Shown: piece by piece, positions 52,772 through 62,186 of the stretch
Layout of the letters: every line of letters starts with the position of its first letter
How positions within the stretch are numbered: the first letter of the stretch is position 1
Source of the DNA: Alloacidobacterium sp035547425
Lineage (GTDB): Bacteria > Acidobacteriota > Terriglobia > Terriglobales > Acidobacteriaceae
Length of the DNA stretch: 64,000 nucleotides
NCBI GenBank assembly: GCA_035547425.1
Contig: DASZUU010000043.1
Location: 109,825-173,824 of the forward strand
Reading direction: 5' to 3'
Notes under the pieces: model-generated
What the model was told of the DNA's origin: nothing
Databases searched by the model: none
The model's input: only the letters and a program-made list of their open reading frames with translations
Made by a program: the position numbers and the translations under genes

Positions 52772-54520
52772 ATGAAGCGGTTCGGTTGCTTCCAGCTTGA
52801 TGCAGCAAATGAATGCCTATGGAGTGAAGGCAAACAGGTGGCGCTCGCCCCGAAGCCTTTTGCCGTGCTGCGTTATCTGGTCGAAAATCCGCAACGCCTC
52901 GTAACTCATGACGAACTGCTGGACGCGCTCTGGCCCGAAACCTACGTGCAGCCCCAGGTGCTGCGCACCTACGTCCTCGAGCTGCGCAAAGTCCTATGCG
53001 ACGATCCGGACGAGCCGCAGTTCATCCAGACAGTGCCCAAGCGCGGCTACCGTTTCCTGGCCAAGGTCACCTCGGTTCGCGCCGAATCCGTAGAAGATGA
53101 GGACCTCTGCGCCTCCGCCATCGTTGGCCGCGCTCCCGAGCTGGAAAAGTTGCGGAGAGACATCGAGCGCGCCTCCCGGGGAAACCGCCAGCTTGTCTTC
53201 CTGACCGGGGATGCCGGCTCCGGAAAAACCTCCCTAGTCGATGCCTTCTGCCGCCTCGTTTGCGGCGACGACGGCGCGCGCCTGGCTCGCGGGCAAAGCG
53301 TCGAAGGCTTCGGAGGCAAAGAGCCGTTTTATTCTGTGCGCGAGGCATTCGGCCAGTTAAACAGCCACGAGAAATCCAGCCAGATACTGGCCCGCATGCT
53401 GCCCGCCTGGTTCGGAAAACGCTCCGAGTCCGAGCTCAGAGCTCCGGCGCTCGGCGACATCTGCGAAGCCGTCGAAGCGCTCGCGCAGAGCGAGCCGCTC
53501 TTGTTGGTCCTTGAAGACCTTCACTGGGCCGATGCCTCCACGTTCGACCTGCTTTCCGCGCTTGCCCGCCGCCGGGGCAATTTCAAGCTGATGATCCTCG
53601 CCAGCTACCGCCCATCCGAGATAGACGGCCACCATCCCCTGCGCGAGCTCAAAGAGGACCTCTCCACCCGCCGCCTTTGTTGCGAGATTCAGCTCGGCCC
53701 TTTGACCCGCAACGCCATCTCCGAATATCTCCGTCAGCAGCTCACTACTGAAGCGCTCCCACCCGGCCTGGCCAGTTTCGTGCATCAACATTCCGAAGGA
53801 AACCCGCTCTTCATGGCGGCCACCGTCGAGCATCTGCGCAGCCAGAATCTTCTCGTCGCAAAGGATGGAGAATGGCAGCTCAGCATGCCGCTGGCTGAAA
53901 TCGAACTGGGCATTCCCGAGGGCTTGCAGGGAATCATCGAGCTGCAACTCGGCAAGCTCAGCGAAAGCGAGCGCCGTCTGCTCGAAGCAGGCAGCATCGT
54001 CGGAGCCATCTTCCCCGCATGGGCCGCCGCAGCCGTGCTCCGCGAAGACGTGGCCGATGTTGAAGACTCCTACGCCTCGCTCGCGCGTCGCACCCGCCTG
54101 CTCAACGCCGCCGGCCAGGACGAGCTGCCCGACGGCACCCGCTCTACCTTCTACGTCTTTGCCCACAGGCTTTTCCGCGAAGCTCTTTACTCGCGGCAAT
54201 CCGCCGCCCGCCGCGCCGACCGTCACCGCCGCGTCGCCGAGCGCCTCAAAACCCTCTTTGCCGACAGCGAAAGCAGCGTAGCCTCGGAGCTCGCCCATCA
54301 CTATGAAGCCGCAGGCGCATGGAAGGAAGCCATCGACGCCCTGCAGCTCGCCGCCGATACCGCCGCCAGCCGCGAGGCCGACCACGCCGTGCGCGACTTG
54401 CTGAAACACGCCCTCGAATTAAGCAGCAACCTGAAAGCCGAAGACCGCAAGCTGATCGAACCGAGCCTGCTGAATCGCCTGAAACAGTACCCCGACCTCA
54501 CCCCCCTGCAAATGGCGTAA
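52772..54520 (+). CDS. CadC-like winged-helix regulator with ATPase domain
   Basis: 582 residues from ATG 52772. The N-terminal OmpR/CadC-type winged helix (GKQVALAPKPFAVLRYLVEN; QVLRTYVLELRKVLCDD; VPKRGYRFLAKV) is followed by an AAA/STAND ATPase with Walker A (LTGDAGSGKTSLVDAF) and Walker B (LLLVLEDLHWAD). A helical C-terminal part follows. There is no membrane helix, so unlike CadC it acts in the cytoplasm, sensing a ligand through its ATPase/helical part. The AKR and the GTCCG dyads upstream are possible targets. Confidence 0.9.
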   Translation: MKRFGCFQLDAANECLWSEGKQVALAPKPFAVLRYLVENPQRLVTHDELLDALWPETYVQPQVLRTYVLELRKVLCDDPDEPQFIQTVPKRGYRFLAKVTSVRAESVEDEDLCASAIVGRAPELEKLRRDIERASRGNRQLVFLTGDAGSGKTSLVDAFCRLVCGDDGARLARGQSVEGFGGKEPFYSVREAFGQLNSHEKSSQILARMLPAWFGKRSESELRAPALGDICEAVEALAQSEPLLLVLEDLHWADASTFDLLSALARRRGNFKLMILASYRPSEIDGHHPLRELKEDLSTRRLCCEIQLGPLTRNAISEYLRQQLTTEALPPGLASFVHQHSEGNPLFMAATVEHLRSQNLLVAKDGEWQLSMPLAEIELGIPEGLQGIIELQLGKLSESERRLLEAGSIVGAIFPAWAAAAVLREDVADVEDSYASLARRTRLLNAAGQDELPDGTRSTFYVFAHRLFREALYSRQSAARRADRHRRVAERLKTLFADSESSVASELAHHYEAAGAWKEAIDALQLAADTAASREADHAVRDLLKHALELSSNLKAEDRKLIEPSLLNRLKQYPDLTPLQMA

Positions 54521-54732
54521 AGCCAGACCCGAAAAGAAATCGACCGTACTGTTCAGACGCTTTGTTTCCGCAAACGACGTTTCTCGTTACTAATTTTCAA
54601 TCGCGGCGCACCTCAATGATTGAGGTTTGAGATTGATCACGATCGGTCCGTAAATGTTGCAAATCCCGATGGCATGCTGAGTTAGTAATTTGGCACGAAG
54701 CCATCGGTACGTGGAAGCATGGTTCTGGACGT

Positions 54733-55428
54733 TTAGCTCGGAAGCAAGGCAATGGCTTGGAGTCTGTCAACGATGATAGGAACCCGAGCTTGGTCGACGA
54801 CGAACCCAGGAAGGACGTCCATAAATCGTGGTTCCGCTAGAAGGCCTGAAGATGCTGCTGACAAATAGGTTTGAAGTTCGGGACTGGTGGCCGCGATTTC
54901 GCCGAGAAGGGAAGGACGCCCCTCCACAATTGCGATGAAATCTTCAAGATCGTGGCTAGAAGCGAAGTCATCCTTCCCACGGCTTCGAAACGCTTCCATC
55001 TTGGTGCCTAGGAAGTGAGGAGCAGAAATGACCCGGATGGTCGTTCCACTCGGCAGCATGAAAGGAACTGCCGATTCCAAGGCACTTGCATACCAGCGGT
55101 TAGTGTATCCGAGTACTTGCTCGTCAAGAGTAAGTACATCAACTTTCAGGCTACCGTATCGCCATCTGCAAGCCAGTGGGGCTTCGCCGTCTTCGCCCAT
55201 GTCCTCAGTGAAGCCCTGAGCCTTGAGTCTCTCTGAAAATCCTATGTAGCCGACATAGGTGATGATCTCTGCGATGACATCGACGTCTGTAGTTCCGCGA
55301 ATCTCAGACGCGGCATCATCCGTTATCAGAATTCCAAGGGTGACCCCACCCACGAATACGATTTCGGGAAGAAAAGCCTTGAGTCTTGATGCTGCTTGCT
55401 CAAGTAGCAAGCGATTAGGATCGGCCAT
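54733..55428 (-). CDS. AbiEii-like nucleotidyltransferase, putative toxin
   Basis: 231 residues. FVGGVTLGILI followed by GTTDVDVI gives the G-G...D-x-D signature of polymerase-beta-type nucleotidyltransferases (D48, D50), and KVDVL provides the third Asp at D97. Length and layout resemble AbiEii/MenT-type toxins, which modify tRNA or other targets using NTP. It overlaps the preceding HTH gene by 14 nt (55415-55428), as toxins and antitoxins do. An antiphage or plasmid-maintenance job is inferred, not shown. Confidence 0.7.
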   Translation of the reverse strand: MADPNRLLLEQAASRLKAFLPEIVFVGGVTLGILITDDAASEIRGTTDVDVIAEIITYVGYIGFSERLKAQGFTEDMGEDGEAPLACRWRYGSLKVDVLTLDEQVLGYTNRWYASALESAVPFMLPSGTTIRVISAPHFLGTKMEAFRSRGKDDFASSHDLEDFIAIVEGRPSLLGEIAATSPELQTYLSAASSGLLAEPRFMDVLPGFVVDQARVPIIVDRLQAIALLPS

Positions 55429-55936
55429 AGCGATTGAACTCCTTCTGCAAATGTTCTATGGCTCGATTTTTTTCACGCACACGTCCGGTTCTCACCGCAT
55501 CGCAGAGTGCCAGAAGTTTATAGAGCCTGTCGTCGCGTAGTGCAGCCTGTGGCGCATTTTTATAGAGCGGATCCAACGATAAACCTCGCGCCGTACCTTC
55601 CGAATACGCCCAGACGTAGGAAGGCTCCGCACTTTGCAAGAATTCCGATTTCAGTGGCTCAACTCCTATAGCAGTTGGCAGTCCTCGGGTCAAACCTTCA
55701 ACTTTCGGAGGAAAGACGTATCGTAACCCATGGCTAAGAAATTCCAAGAGAGCCGTCTTATTGACCCGCTTCTCCATATCCGATCGATAGAGGAGTCCTG
55801 CATGTTGGCATCGTTGCAGGGACTTGGAAACCTCCGATTGAGCGAGGCATAGATCCTCAGCCACCTGTTTTACAGGTATATTGGGGTGCGACGTGATAGC
55901 CAGCTTTAGTAGAATGACTACATCTTGACCAAGCAT
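55415..55936 (-). CDS. Winged-helix regulator, putative antitoxin
   Basis: 173 residues. VILLKLAITSHPNIPVKQVA then LCLAQSEVSKSLQRCQHAGL is a MarR-like winged helix; the second half (residues 90-173) has no known fold. It is the first gene of a two-gene operon whose second member is a nucleotidyltransferase toxin. The AbiE system has the same order: an AbiEi winged-helix antitoxin followed by AbiEii. Sequence is not close to classical AbiEi. The AT-rich region upstream with CAAATTTG dyads may be its operator. Confidence 0.7.
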   Translation of the reverse strand: MLGQDVVILLKLAITSHPNIPVKQVAEDLCLAQSEVSKSLQRCQHAGLLYRSDMEKRVNKTALLEFLSHGLRYVFPPKVEGLTRGLPTAIGVEPLKSEFLQSAEPSYVWAYSEGTARGLSLDPLYKNAPQAALRDDRLYKLLALCDAVRTGRVREKNRAIEHLQKEFNRYGRS

Positions 55937-56061
55937 GATTAGGATAGATTGTCAAAAAATATTCAAATTTGCAAATCGGAATATTGAATGGTGAAGTAAT
56001 AAGCCACAAACTTCCCGAAAACTACTTTTTTCAAAACGCTTGGGCAAAATTTTAATCGATC

Positions 56062-57801
56062 CTATTCCTTCTGATACCGCGCCAGCACATCCTCCAGCGT
56101 CACAATTCCTTCCAGCGTGCCTTTGCTGGCCCGGTTCATAATCGGCAGCAGCGGCCACCGAGGAAAGTAAGGCAGCGCACTGTCGAGCGGCAGGTCGGGA
56201 AACAGTATCGGAACCCGCTCCTTCGGCAATGCCTGCTCGATGGGCGTCTCCTGGTTCAGCGTAGCGCTGCATGCGATAAGCTCACCGGCTGTCATCCCAT
56301 ACCATGACCCATCCCACAGCGACACCAGAAAGGCGTCACTTTGCGTCGCCGTCACCATCTGGGAGACGCTGGCAATCGTCTGGCTGCCTTTCACAATCGG
56401 CACCTGCACCGGCAGAAGCGCATCCTCAATGTGCAGGCCGGATTCCTCCCGCGCTTCTTCCATCGACGGTAGCTCAAGGCCATCCTGATGCGTAAAGACC
56501 TCGAAGATCGGCACCGGCTGCAGGCCGCGTGACATGAGATACGCAATCATATTGGCCAGAATCACCGGCACAATAATCGAATAATTCCCGCTGACCTCCA
56601 GCACCATGAAAACCGACGTGAGCGGAGCGCGCAGGAATCCGGCAAAAAGCACGCCCATCCCCACCAGCGCATAGGAGCCGACCGTGCCCGTCAGGTGCGG
56701 AAAGAAGAGCTTCTCGAACGATCCCACCGACGCCCCCAGCATGGCTCCGATAAAGAGTGTAGGCGCAAACATGCCGCCCGGCGTCCCGCTGGAAAAGGAG
56801 AGCGTCGTCGCCAGAATCTTCAGCAGCGCCAGTGCCAGCAGCAGCTTCCAGGCAAATTGCCCGTGCATCGCCTGGTCGATGACCTCGTACCCCGGCCCCA
56901 TTACCTGCGGAAAGCCGACAAACCCGATCAACCCCACCAGAAGCCCCGCCACCCCCGGCTGGCAATACTGTGTCCACCGCGGCATGGCCCGCAACCGGGG
57001 ACGCAGATAGCCCAGCGCCTTCGAGAACACCAGCGCCGCAAAACCCCCCGCCACCCCCAGCACCGCATAAGCAATCAACTCCCGCGGATCCCGCAGCGTA
57101 ACCGGCGGAATGCGAAAAATAGGCTCCGCGCCCCAGAACCAGCGAGCGACAACAACACTCGAAATCGCAGAAAGCACGACCGAGCCGAGAACCGCGGCGC
57201 TCCAACGCCCAATGACTTCCTCAATCACGAAAAGAATCGCTGAGATGGGAGCATTGAAGGCAGCGGCCAATCCGGCCGCCGCGCCGATAGGAGCAAACAA
57301 CCGCAACCGCTGCCGGGAGAGATTCAGCTTTCGCGCCACCATGGATGCGACCCCGGCGCCAATCTGCAGCGAAGGATCCTCCGGCCCGAGCGAGTGGCCG
57401 GCGCCGATGGCAAGCGCTGAAGTGATGAACTTCCCGATCACCGTCTTGAACGAGATGTAGCCGTTATAGATGTAAAGCGCCGCTTTGGTCTGGTTGACTC
57501 CGCTGCCCCGCGCCGCCGGGAAGAATTGCTGCACCAGCGCCGCCACCACTAACCCTGCCACCGCAGGAACAAGCAGCAGTCGAAACTGCCCCGGGTGGGG
57601 GGCAGACCCCAGTGTGAGAATTTTGATCCACTCAATCGCCACGCGAAAAGAAACAACCAGCAGGCCGGAAAGAACACCGATAAAAATCGAAAGTACCAGA
57701 AACAGGCGCTCGTCGCGTGTCGGCGCAACCTTTTCAAGCTGCGCCTGCGTCAGTACCCGGGGCGGTATCTTTTCTGCTTCCAGCTCATTTTCCACTCTCA
57801 T
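56062..57801 (-). CDS. ClC-family chloride channel/transporter with CBS domains
   Basis: 579 residues from ATG 57801, which overlaps the stop of the TPR gene (ATGA). About 12 membrane helices; ion-path motifs GSGVNQTKAAL (GSGIP type), GHSLGPEDPSLQIGA (gating Glu in GPEDP where GREGP is usual) and AAAFNAPISAILFVIEE. Two CBS domains (about 435-575) end the protein and suggest control by nucleotides. The gating glutamate points to proton-coupled exchange. Confidence 0.92.
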   Translation of the reverse strand: MRVENELEAEKIPPRVLTQAQLEKVAPTRDERLFLVLSIFIGVLSGLLVVSFRVAIEWIKILTLGSAPHPGQFRLLLVPAVAGLVVAALVQQFFPAARGSGVNQTKAALYIYNGYISFKTVIGKFITSALAIGAGHSLGPEDPSLQIGAGVASMVARKLNLSRQRLRLFAPIGAAAGLAAAFNAPISAILFVIEEVIGRWSAAVLGSVVLSAISSVVVARWFWGAEPIFRIPPVTLRDPRELIAYAVLGVAGGFAALVFSKALGYLRPRLRAMPRWTQYCQPGVAGLLVGLIGFVGFPQVMGPGYEVIDQAMHGQFAWKLLLALALLKILATTLSFSSGTPGGMFAPTLFIGAMLGASVGSFEKLFFPHLTGTVGSYALVGMGVLFAGFLRAPLTSVFMVLEVSGNYSIIVPVILANMIAYLMSRGLQPVPIFEVFTHQDGLELPSMEEAREESGLHIEDALLPVQVPIVKGSQTIASVSQMVTATQSDAFLVSLWDGSWYGMTAGELIACSATLNQETPIEQALPKERVPILFPDLPLDSALPYFPRWPLLPIMNRASKGTLEGIVTLEDVLARYQKE

Positions 57802-58997
57802 CGCTGCTCCACCGCCTCCGGAGCACGAGCAATCTTCAGCAATAGCGCATCCGTGCTCACGGGTGCGCCGCATTGCTGCTCTGTAACTTGTTCTGTTTGA
57901 TAGACCAGCTGCATGATTTGCTGTTCAAGCTCCGGGTTTTGCTCGAGTTGCAGAAGGCGCATCGTCTCCGGCAGTTGCTGCCACTGGTTAGCCAAAGCCT
58001 GCAGATCCGCCGGAACCGTCGTCTTTGTGCCCAGGCAGGAAGCCAGACGCTCCTGGGCAGTTTTTCGGTTAGCCAGAATTCGCTCTGCTCGGGCACTTAC
58101 ACTTAGTTCCGGCCCAGGATAAAGCAGCAAAATATGATCGGCATCCGAAAGCATATTGCGGTACTGGGATTGCGCTTCCGAGGGCAGTTTTTCAAAGTCC
58201 GGATGGTTCAGCGTGCGCTCCAGAAAATCCTTGGCCAGCAGAAAGTGGTTCATGGCATAAGTCGTACGGCTCGCGCCTTCCAGCGCTGCCAGCAGCGCAG
58301 GCCGGTGCTGCAATGCTTTCTGGTAAAGATGAAGCGCATTGGCCGAGTCCTGCGACGCTTCCAGCATTCCGGCCATCTGTATTTCGAGTCCGGCATCATC
58401 CGGCGCATTCCCTGCGGCGATAAGTAACTGATTCCGCGCCTGGTTATAGTGTTTCCGATCAATCAGGTATTGAGACAACTCCAGCCTGACCTCGCGGCGC
58501 CGGACATATCCATCGCCCTCCCACGTGCCGTCCAGTGCCGCCTGGTAATATTCCTGCGCAGCAGCGTCCTCGCCTTGTTTTGCCGCCAGCCGCGCCAATT
58601 GCAGGTTGATCATTCCATTGCCGGGACGGCTGTCGAGAAGTGTATTGAAATAGGCCACCGCCTCCTGCGTGCGTCCTGCCGCCGCCAGCGCTTCCGCCAA
58701 CTCAATCTGCAGGGTTTCATCATCGGGAGCATAGGCCAGAGCCGAGCGCAATGCGTCGATGGCTGCTGCAGGATTGCCGGATCGCAAAGCCATCTCGCCG
58801 CGCGTAAGCCAGCGCTGCGCCAGAGCCTGCCGATGCACCGAGAAGGAATGAAAAAGTAAATATGTGACAAAAAAGAGAACAATGACGATGGCAAACAGGC
58901 TGAAAAGAGCCAGCGAGTCCCTGAGAATCAACTTTTGTTTTAGTTGCCGTTCCTCGGGGGTAAGGGCCGATCTTAGCTGGAGCACGGACATTTTCAT
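57798..58997 (-). CDS. Membrane-anchored TPR protein
   Basis: 399 residues. One membrane helix near residues 28-50 (LALFSLFAIVIVLFFVTYLL) is followed by TPR units (RGEMALRSGNPAAAIDALRS; EALAAAGRTQEAVAYFNTLL; QLARLAAKQGEDAAAQEYY). The topology places the repeats outside the cytoplasm if the N-terminus is inside. It is translationally coupled to the ClC gene, so the pair probably acts together. Such TPR proteins act as assembly or scaffold factors. Confidence 0.82.
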   Translation of the reverse strand: MKMSVLQLRSALTPEERQLKQKLILRDSLALFSLFAIVIVLFFVTYLLFHSFSVHRQALAQRWLTRGEMALRSGNPAAAIDALRSALAYAPDDETLQIELAEALAAAGRTQEAVAYFNTLLDSRPGNGMINLQLARLAAKQGEDAAAQEYYQAALDGTWEGDGYVRRREVRLELSQYLIDRKHYNQARNQLLIAAGNAPDDAGLEIQMAGMLEASQDSANALHLYQKALQHRPALLAALEGASRTTYAMNHFLLAKDFLERTLNHPDFEKLPSEAQSQYRNMLSDADHILLLYPGPELSVSARAERILANRKTAQERLASCLGTKTTVPADLQALANQWQQLPETMRLLQLEQNPELEQQIMQLVYQTEQVTEQQCGAPVSTDALLLKIARAPEAVEQR

Positions 58998-59114
58998 CTT
59001 TTAGGGTAACGTCTCCATGCCGGGGAAAACACCTGATACCGTTCGCCCATCGAACTTGATGAAACTCTTCTGTCACTCTCGTAAAGAGTTAGGATGAGAA
59101 AAAGGAGCTGCGCG

Positions 59115-60098
59115 ATGGAACGCCGGGAATTTTTAAAATCAGCCGCAATCGCCGCATTATCCACCTCTTTTGCCTCGCATGCAGAGGCTGCATCCGGAAT
59201 GCCGTATCGCACTCTTGGCCGAACGGGCGTAAAAGTCTCGCTGGTTGGGTTGGGCGGCCACCACATCGGTCGGGGCAGCGTCTCACCGGAAGATTCCACG
59301 CGCATCGTCCGCACCGCTCTCGATTCCGGCATCAACTTTCTTGATAATTGCTGGGACTACAACAACGGCGTTAGTGAAGAGCGCATGGGTATAGCCCTCA
59401 AAGACGGCTACCGGCAAAAAGCTTTTTTGATGACCAAGCTCGACGGCCGCACGGCAAAAATGGCGCAGGAACAGCTCGAACAATCATTGAAGCGCCTGCA
59501 GACCGACCACATCGACCTGATCCAGATACACGAAGTTATCCGCATGAATGATCCGGAGCGCATTTTCGCGCCGGGCGGCACTCTCGAATATCTTGAGAAA
59601 GCACGCAAGGAAGGCAAGGTGCGCTTCATCGGCTTCACCGGCCATAAGAGCCCAGAAATTCACCTGCACATGCTCGAAACAGCGACGAAGCACAACTACA
59701 CCTTCGACACGGTACAGATGCCGCTGAACGCCATGGATGCCCACTTCGACAGCTTTGGCGCGAAAGTGATTCCGGTAGCCAGGCGGTTGAATATGGGCAT
59801 CCTCGGGATGAAGCCCATGGGCGATGGTGTGCTTCTGAAGAGCAACACCGTGACGCCGGTAGAATGCCTGCGCTATGCCATGCACCTTCCCGTAAGCGTC
59901 GTTATCACAGGGTGTGACTCGATGCAGATATTGCATCAGGCACTCGACACGGCGAAGAACTTTCGCGGCCTCAGTGAAACAGAAGTGAGCGCTATCCTGA
60001 ATAAGACGCAGGCGGTTGCTCAGAAGGGCGAGTTCGAATTGTACAAAACGTCACACAATTTTGACGGTACATTCCACAATCCGCAATGGCTGGGTTAG
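59115..60098 (+). CDS. Tat-exported aldo/keto reductase
   Basis: 327 residues. MERREFLKSAAIAALSTSFA is a twin-arginine signal (RRxFLK), so the folded enzyme would leave the cytoplasm. The AKR core has FLDNCWDYNNGVSEE (Asp, Tyr), LMTKLDGRT (Lys) and DLIQIHEV (His). The closest known group is the oxidoreductase type often labelled as putative in Acidobacteria. It starts a tight operon with larE 2 bp downstream, then larC and larB. Its link to the nickel cofactor is unexplained. Confidence 0.9.
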   Translation: MERREFLKSAAIAALSTSFASHAEAASGMPYRTLGRTGVKVSLVGLGGHHIGRGSVSPEDSTRIVRTALDSGINFLDNCWDYNNGVSEERMGIALKDGYRQKAFLMTKLDGRTAKMAQEQLEQSLKRLQTDHIDLIQIHEVIRMNDPERIFAPGGTLEYLEKARKEGKVRFIGFTGHKSPEIHLHMLETATKHNYTFDTVQMPLNAMDAHFDSFGAKVIPVARRLNMGILGMKPMGDGVLLKSNTVTPVECLRYAMHLPVSVVITGCDSMQILHQALDTAKNFRGLSETEVSAILNKTQAVAQKGEFELYKTSHNFDGTFHNPQWLG

Positions 60099-60100
60099 GC

Positions 60101-60937
60101 ATGGAGCGGGCAGAAAAGCAGCATCGGTTAGAATTCCGCCTGCGCGAATTGGGTAGCGTTATCGTTGCTTACTCCGGTGGAGTCGATTCGGCATATCTTG
60201 CCTATGCCGCGCACAAGGTTCTTGGCGAGAAAATGCTCGCCATCATTGCCGATTCGGCCAGTCTCGCTCGCAGCCATTATCGCGATGCCGTTGGATTTGC
60301 AGAAGAACATCGCATCCCTTTGCTTACCGTTGAAACAGACGAATTGCAGCGTGAGGCCTATGCTGCCAATCAGGCCGATCGGTGCTTCCATTGCAAAGAC
60401 GAGCTCTTTACCGTATTAGAGAAGGAGCGTCAGCGTCTCGGTTTCACTGCCGTAGCCTATGGGCTAAACACTGACGATAAAAAAGATTTTCGCCCCGGCC
60501 AACGTGCCGCGTTTGAACATGCCGTCAGCGCGCCGCTTGCCGAGGCTGGTCTCGCCAAGAGCGATATTCGCGCCCTGGCCCAGGCTGAAGGCCTGCGTGT
60601 ATGGGACAAGCCTGCGTCTGCCTGTCTTTCATCCCGCATCGAATACGGCCGGCGAGTAACTCCTGAAGCGCTGCGCATGGTCGAAGATGCTGAAGAGTCT
60701 TTGCGCGCTCTGGGGCTGATGAACTTTCGCGTGCGTCACCACGGCAACATTGCACGCATAGAAATTGCGGAGAACGAAATGGCAGCAGCGCTCTCGCCTG
60801 CAACTTTTAAGCAGATGGGCAAAGCCGTTCGCGCTGCAGGCTTCCACTATGTTGCTGTAGACTGCGAAGGCTATCGCTCCGGCTCGATGAACGAAATTCT
60901 TCCCGTCGATATGCTGGTAAAGGCATCTGGAAAATAG
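60101..60937 (+). CDS. larE: LarE sulfur transferase for nickel-pincer cofactor
   Basis: 278 residues. The PP-loop SGGVDS at 25-30 binds ATP. The sulfur-donor cysteine is C175 in KPASACLSSRI. Two more cysteines, C95 and C98 in RCFHCKDELF, give the three-cysteine arrangement reported for LarE forms holding a [4Fe-4S] cluster, unlike the single-cysteine sacrificial type of Lactobacillus plantarum. It adds sulfur to pyridinium bis-carboxylic acid mononucleotide in the cofactor pathway. Start after a 2-nt gap from the reductase stop. Confidence 0.93.
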   Translation: MERAEKQHRLEFRLRELGSVIVAYSGGVDSAYLAYAAHKVLGEKMLAIIADSASLARSHYRDAVGFAEEHRIPLLTVETDELQREAYAANQADRCFHCKDELFTVLEKERQRLGFTAVAYGLNTDDKKDFRPGQRAAFEHAVSAPLAEAGLAKSDIRALAQAEGLRVWDKPASACLSSRIEYGRRVTPEALRMVEDAEESLRALGLMNFRVRHHGNIARIEIAENEMAAALSPATFKQMGKAVRAAGFHYVAVDCEGYRSGSMNEILPVDMLVKASGK

Positions 60938-60941
60938 AACG

Positions 60942-62186
60942 ATGCGAATTGGTTATCTCGATTGCTTCGCCGGAATCAGTGGCGATATGCTTCTTGGCGC
61001 GCTGGTCGACGTGGGCGTTTCACGCGCCTTGTTAGAAGAAACGGCAGCCGCATTAAACATCGGCGCCGCGCTCAAATTTTCTTCGGTCGATAGAAGCGGC
61101 ATCAGCGCTACAAAAGTGGATGTATTGGATGCTGCGAGCGGCAAGGTCGCCGACCAGGCACATGCGCACGAGCATCATCATCACCATGAGCATCAGCATC
61201 ATGTGCATGGCCGCAGCTGGAAGCAGATTCGAGAACTGATTGAGCGGGCTCCGCTGGAAGCAGGCACCAAGCGCTTGGCGCTCCGCGCCTTTGAACTGCT
61301 GGCGCATGCTGAAGCGAAAATTCACAATCGACCCGTTGAAGGGATTCACTTTCATGAAGTAGGAGCAGTCGACACGATCACCGATATTGTCTGTGCTGCT
61401 GCGGGCCTCTCTTCACTGGATGTCGATGCCTGGTTTGCATCTCCCGTAAATACCGGCAGCGGATTCGTGCAGTGCGCACACGGCTTGTTTCCTGTGCCCG
61501 CTCCCGCAACGGCAGAACTGCTGAAAGGTATTCCCGCCTACTCCGCTGGTGTGCAGAAGGAGCTGACCACGCCAACAGGCGCTGCCATTCTTAGAGCATT
61601 GGATTGCGCCTTCGACAATGTCCCCGCTTTTGCTGCCAAAATCATTGGATACGGCGCAGGCACCCGCAATCCCAAGGACTTTCCCAACGTACTGCGGTTG
61701 AGTATCGGCCAAACCGGCGATCGGAAGATAGAATCCAACGAGCGCATCACCGTGCTCGAATGCGCAGTAGATGATGCAGCGCCTCAGCTTACCGCTCATG
61801 TTATGGATCGCGCTCTGGAAGAAGGAGCGCTCGACGTGATGTGTACACCGGTGGTCATGAAGAAAGGACGCATGGGCAGCCTCCTGACTGTTCTATGTCG
61901 TCCAGAGCGCAGGGAAGAGCTGGAAAATCTCTTATTGCTCGAAACAACGACGCTTGGTTTGCGCGTGCGCGAAGAAGACCGCATCGTGCTGCAGCGGCGT
62001 TTTACCGAAGTAGAAACGCCATTCGGCATGGTCCGGATAAAAATTGGGTCGCGGGACGGAAGCGATGTGAACTGGATGCCTGAATACGAAGATTGCGCCG
62101 CTGCTGCGCGCCGGCACGCCGTTCCACTCAAGCAGGTTATGCAGGCAGCTCTGGCCGCTATCTCTGAAAAGAAGGCAAGCGCATGA
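60942..62186 (+). CDS. larC: LarC nickel insertase for pincer cofactor
   Basis: 414 residues, full length in one frame. MRIGYLDCFAGISGDMLLGA is the family start and FHEVGAVDTITDIV the metal-loop region. A His-rich loop at residues 74-89 (HAHEHHHHHEHQHHVH) probably stores nickel. In L. plantarum LarC is made from two frames by frameshift; here it is contiguous. It uses CTP to insert nickel into the thiolated pincer precursor. It overlaps larB by ATGA. Confidence 0.94.
   Translation: MRIGYLDCFAGISGDMLLGALVDVGVSRALLEETAAALNIGAALKFSSVDRSGISATKVDVLDAASGKVADQAHAHEHHHHHEHQHHVHGRSWKQIRELIERAPLEAGTKRLALRAFELLAHAEAKIHNRPVEGIHFHEVGAVDTITDIVCAAAGLSSLDVDAWFASPVNTGSGFVQCAHGLFPVPAPATAELLKGIPAYSAGVQKELTTPTGAAILRALDCAFDNVPAFAAKIIGYGAGTRNPKDFPNVLRLSIGQTGDRKIESNERITVLECAVDDAAPQLTAHVMDRALEEGALDVMCTPVVMKKGRMGSLLTVLCRPERREELENLLLLETTTLGLRVREEDRIVLQRRFTEVETPFGMVRIKIGSRDGSDVNWMPEYEDCAAAARRHAVPLKQVMQAALAAISEKKASA

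Noticed and set aside
61140..61215. CAT/CAC-rich tract as a tandem repeat
   Set aside because: It encodes the His-rich nickel loop of LarC in frame and is not a repeat array.
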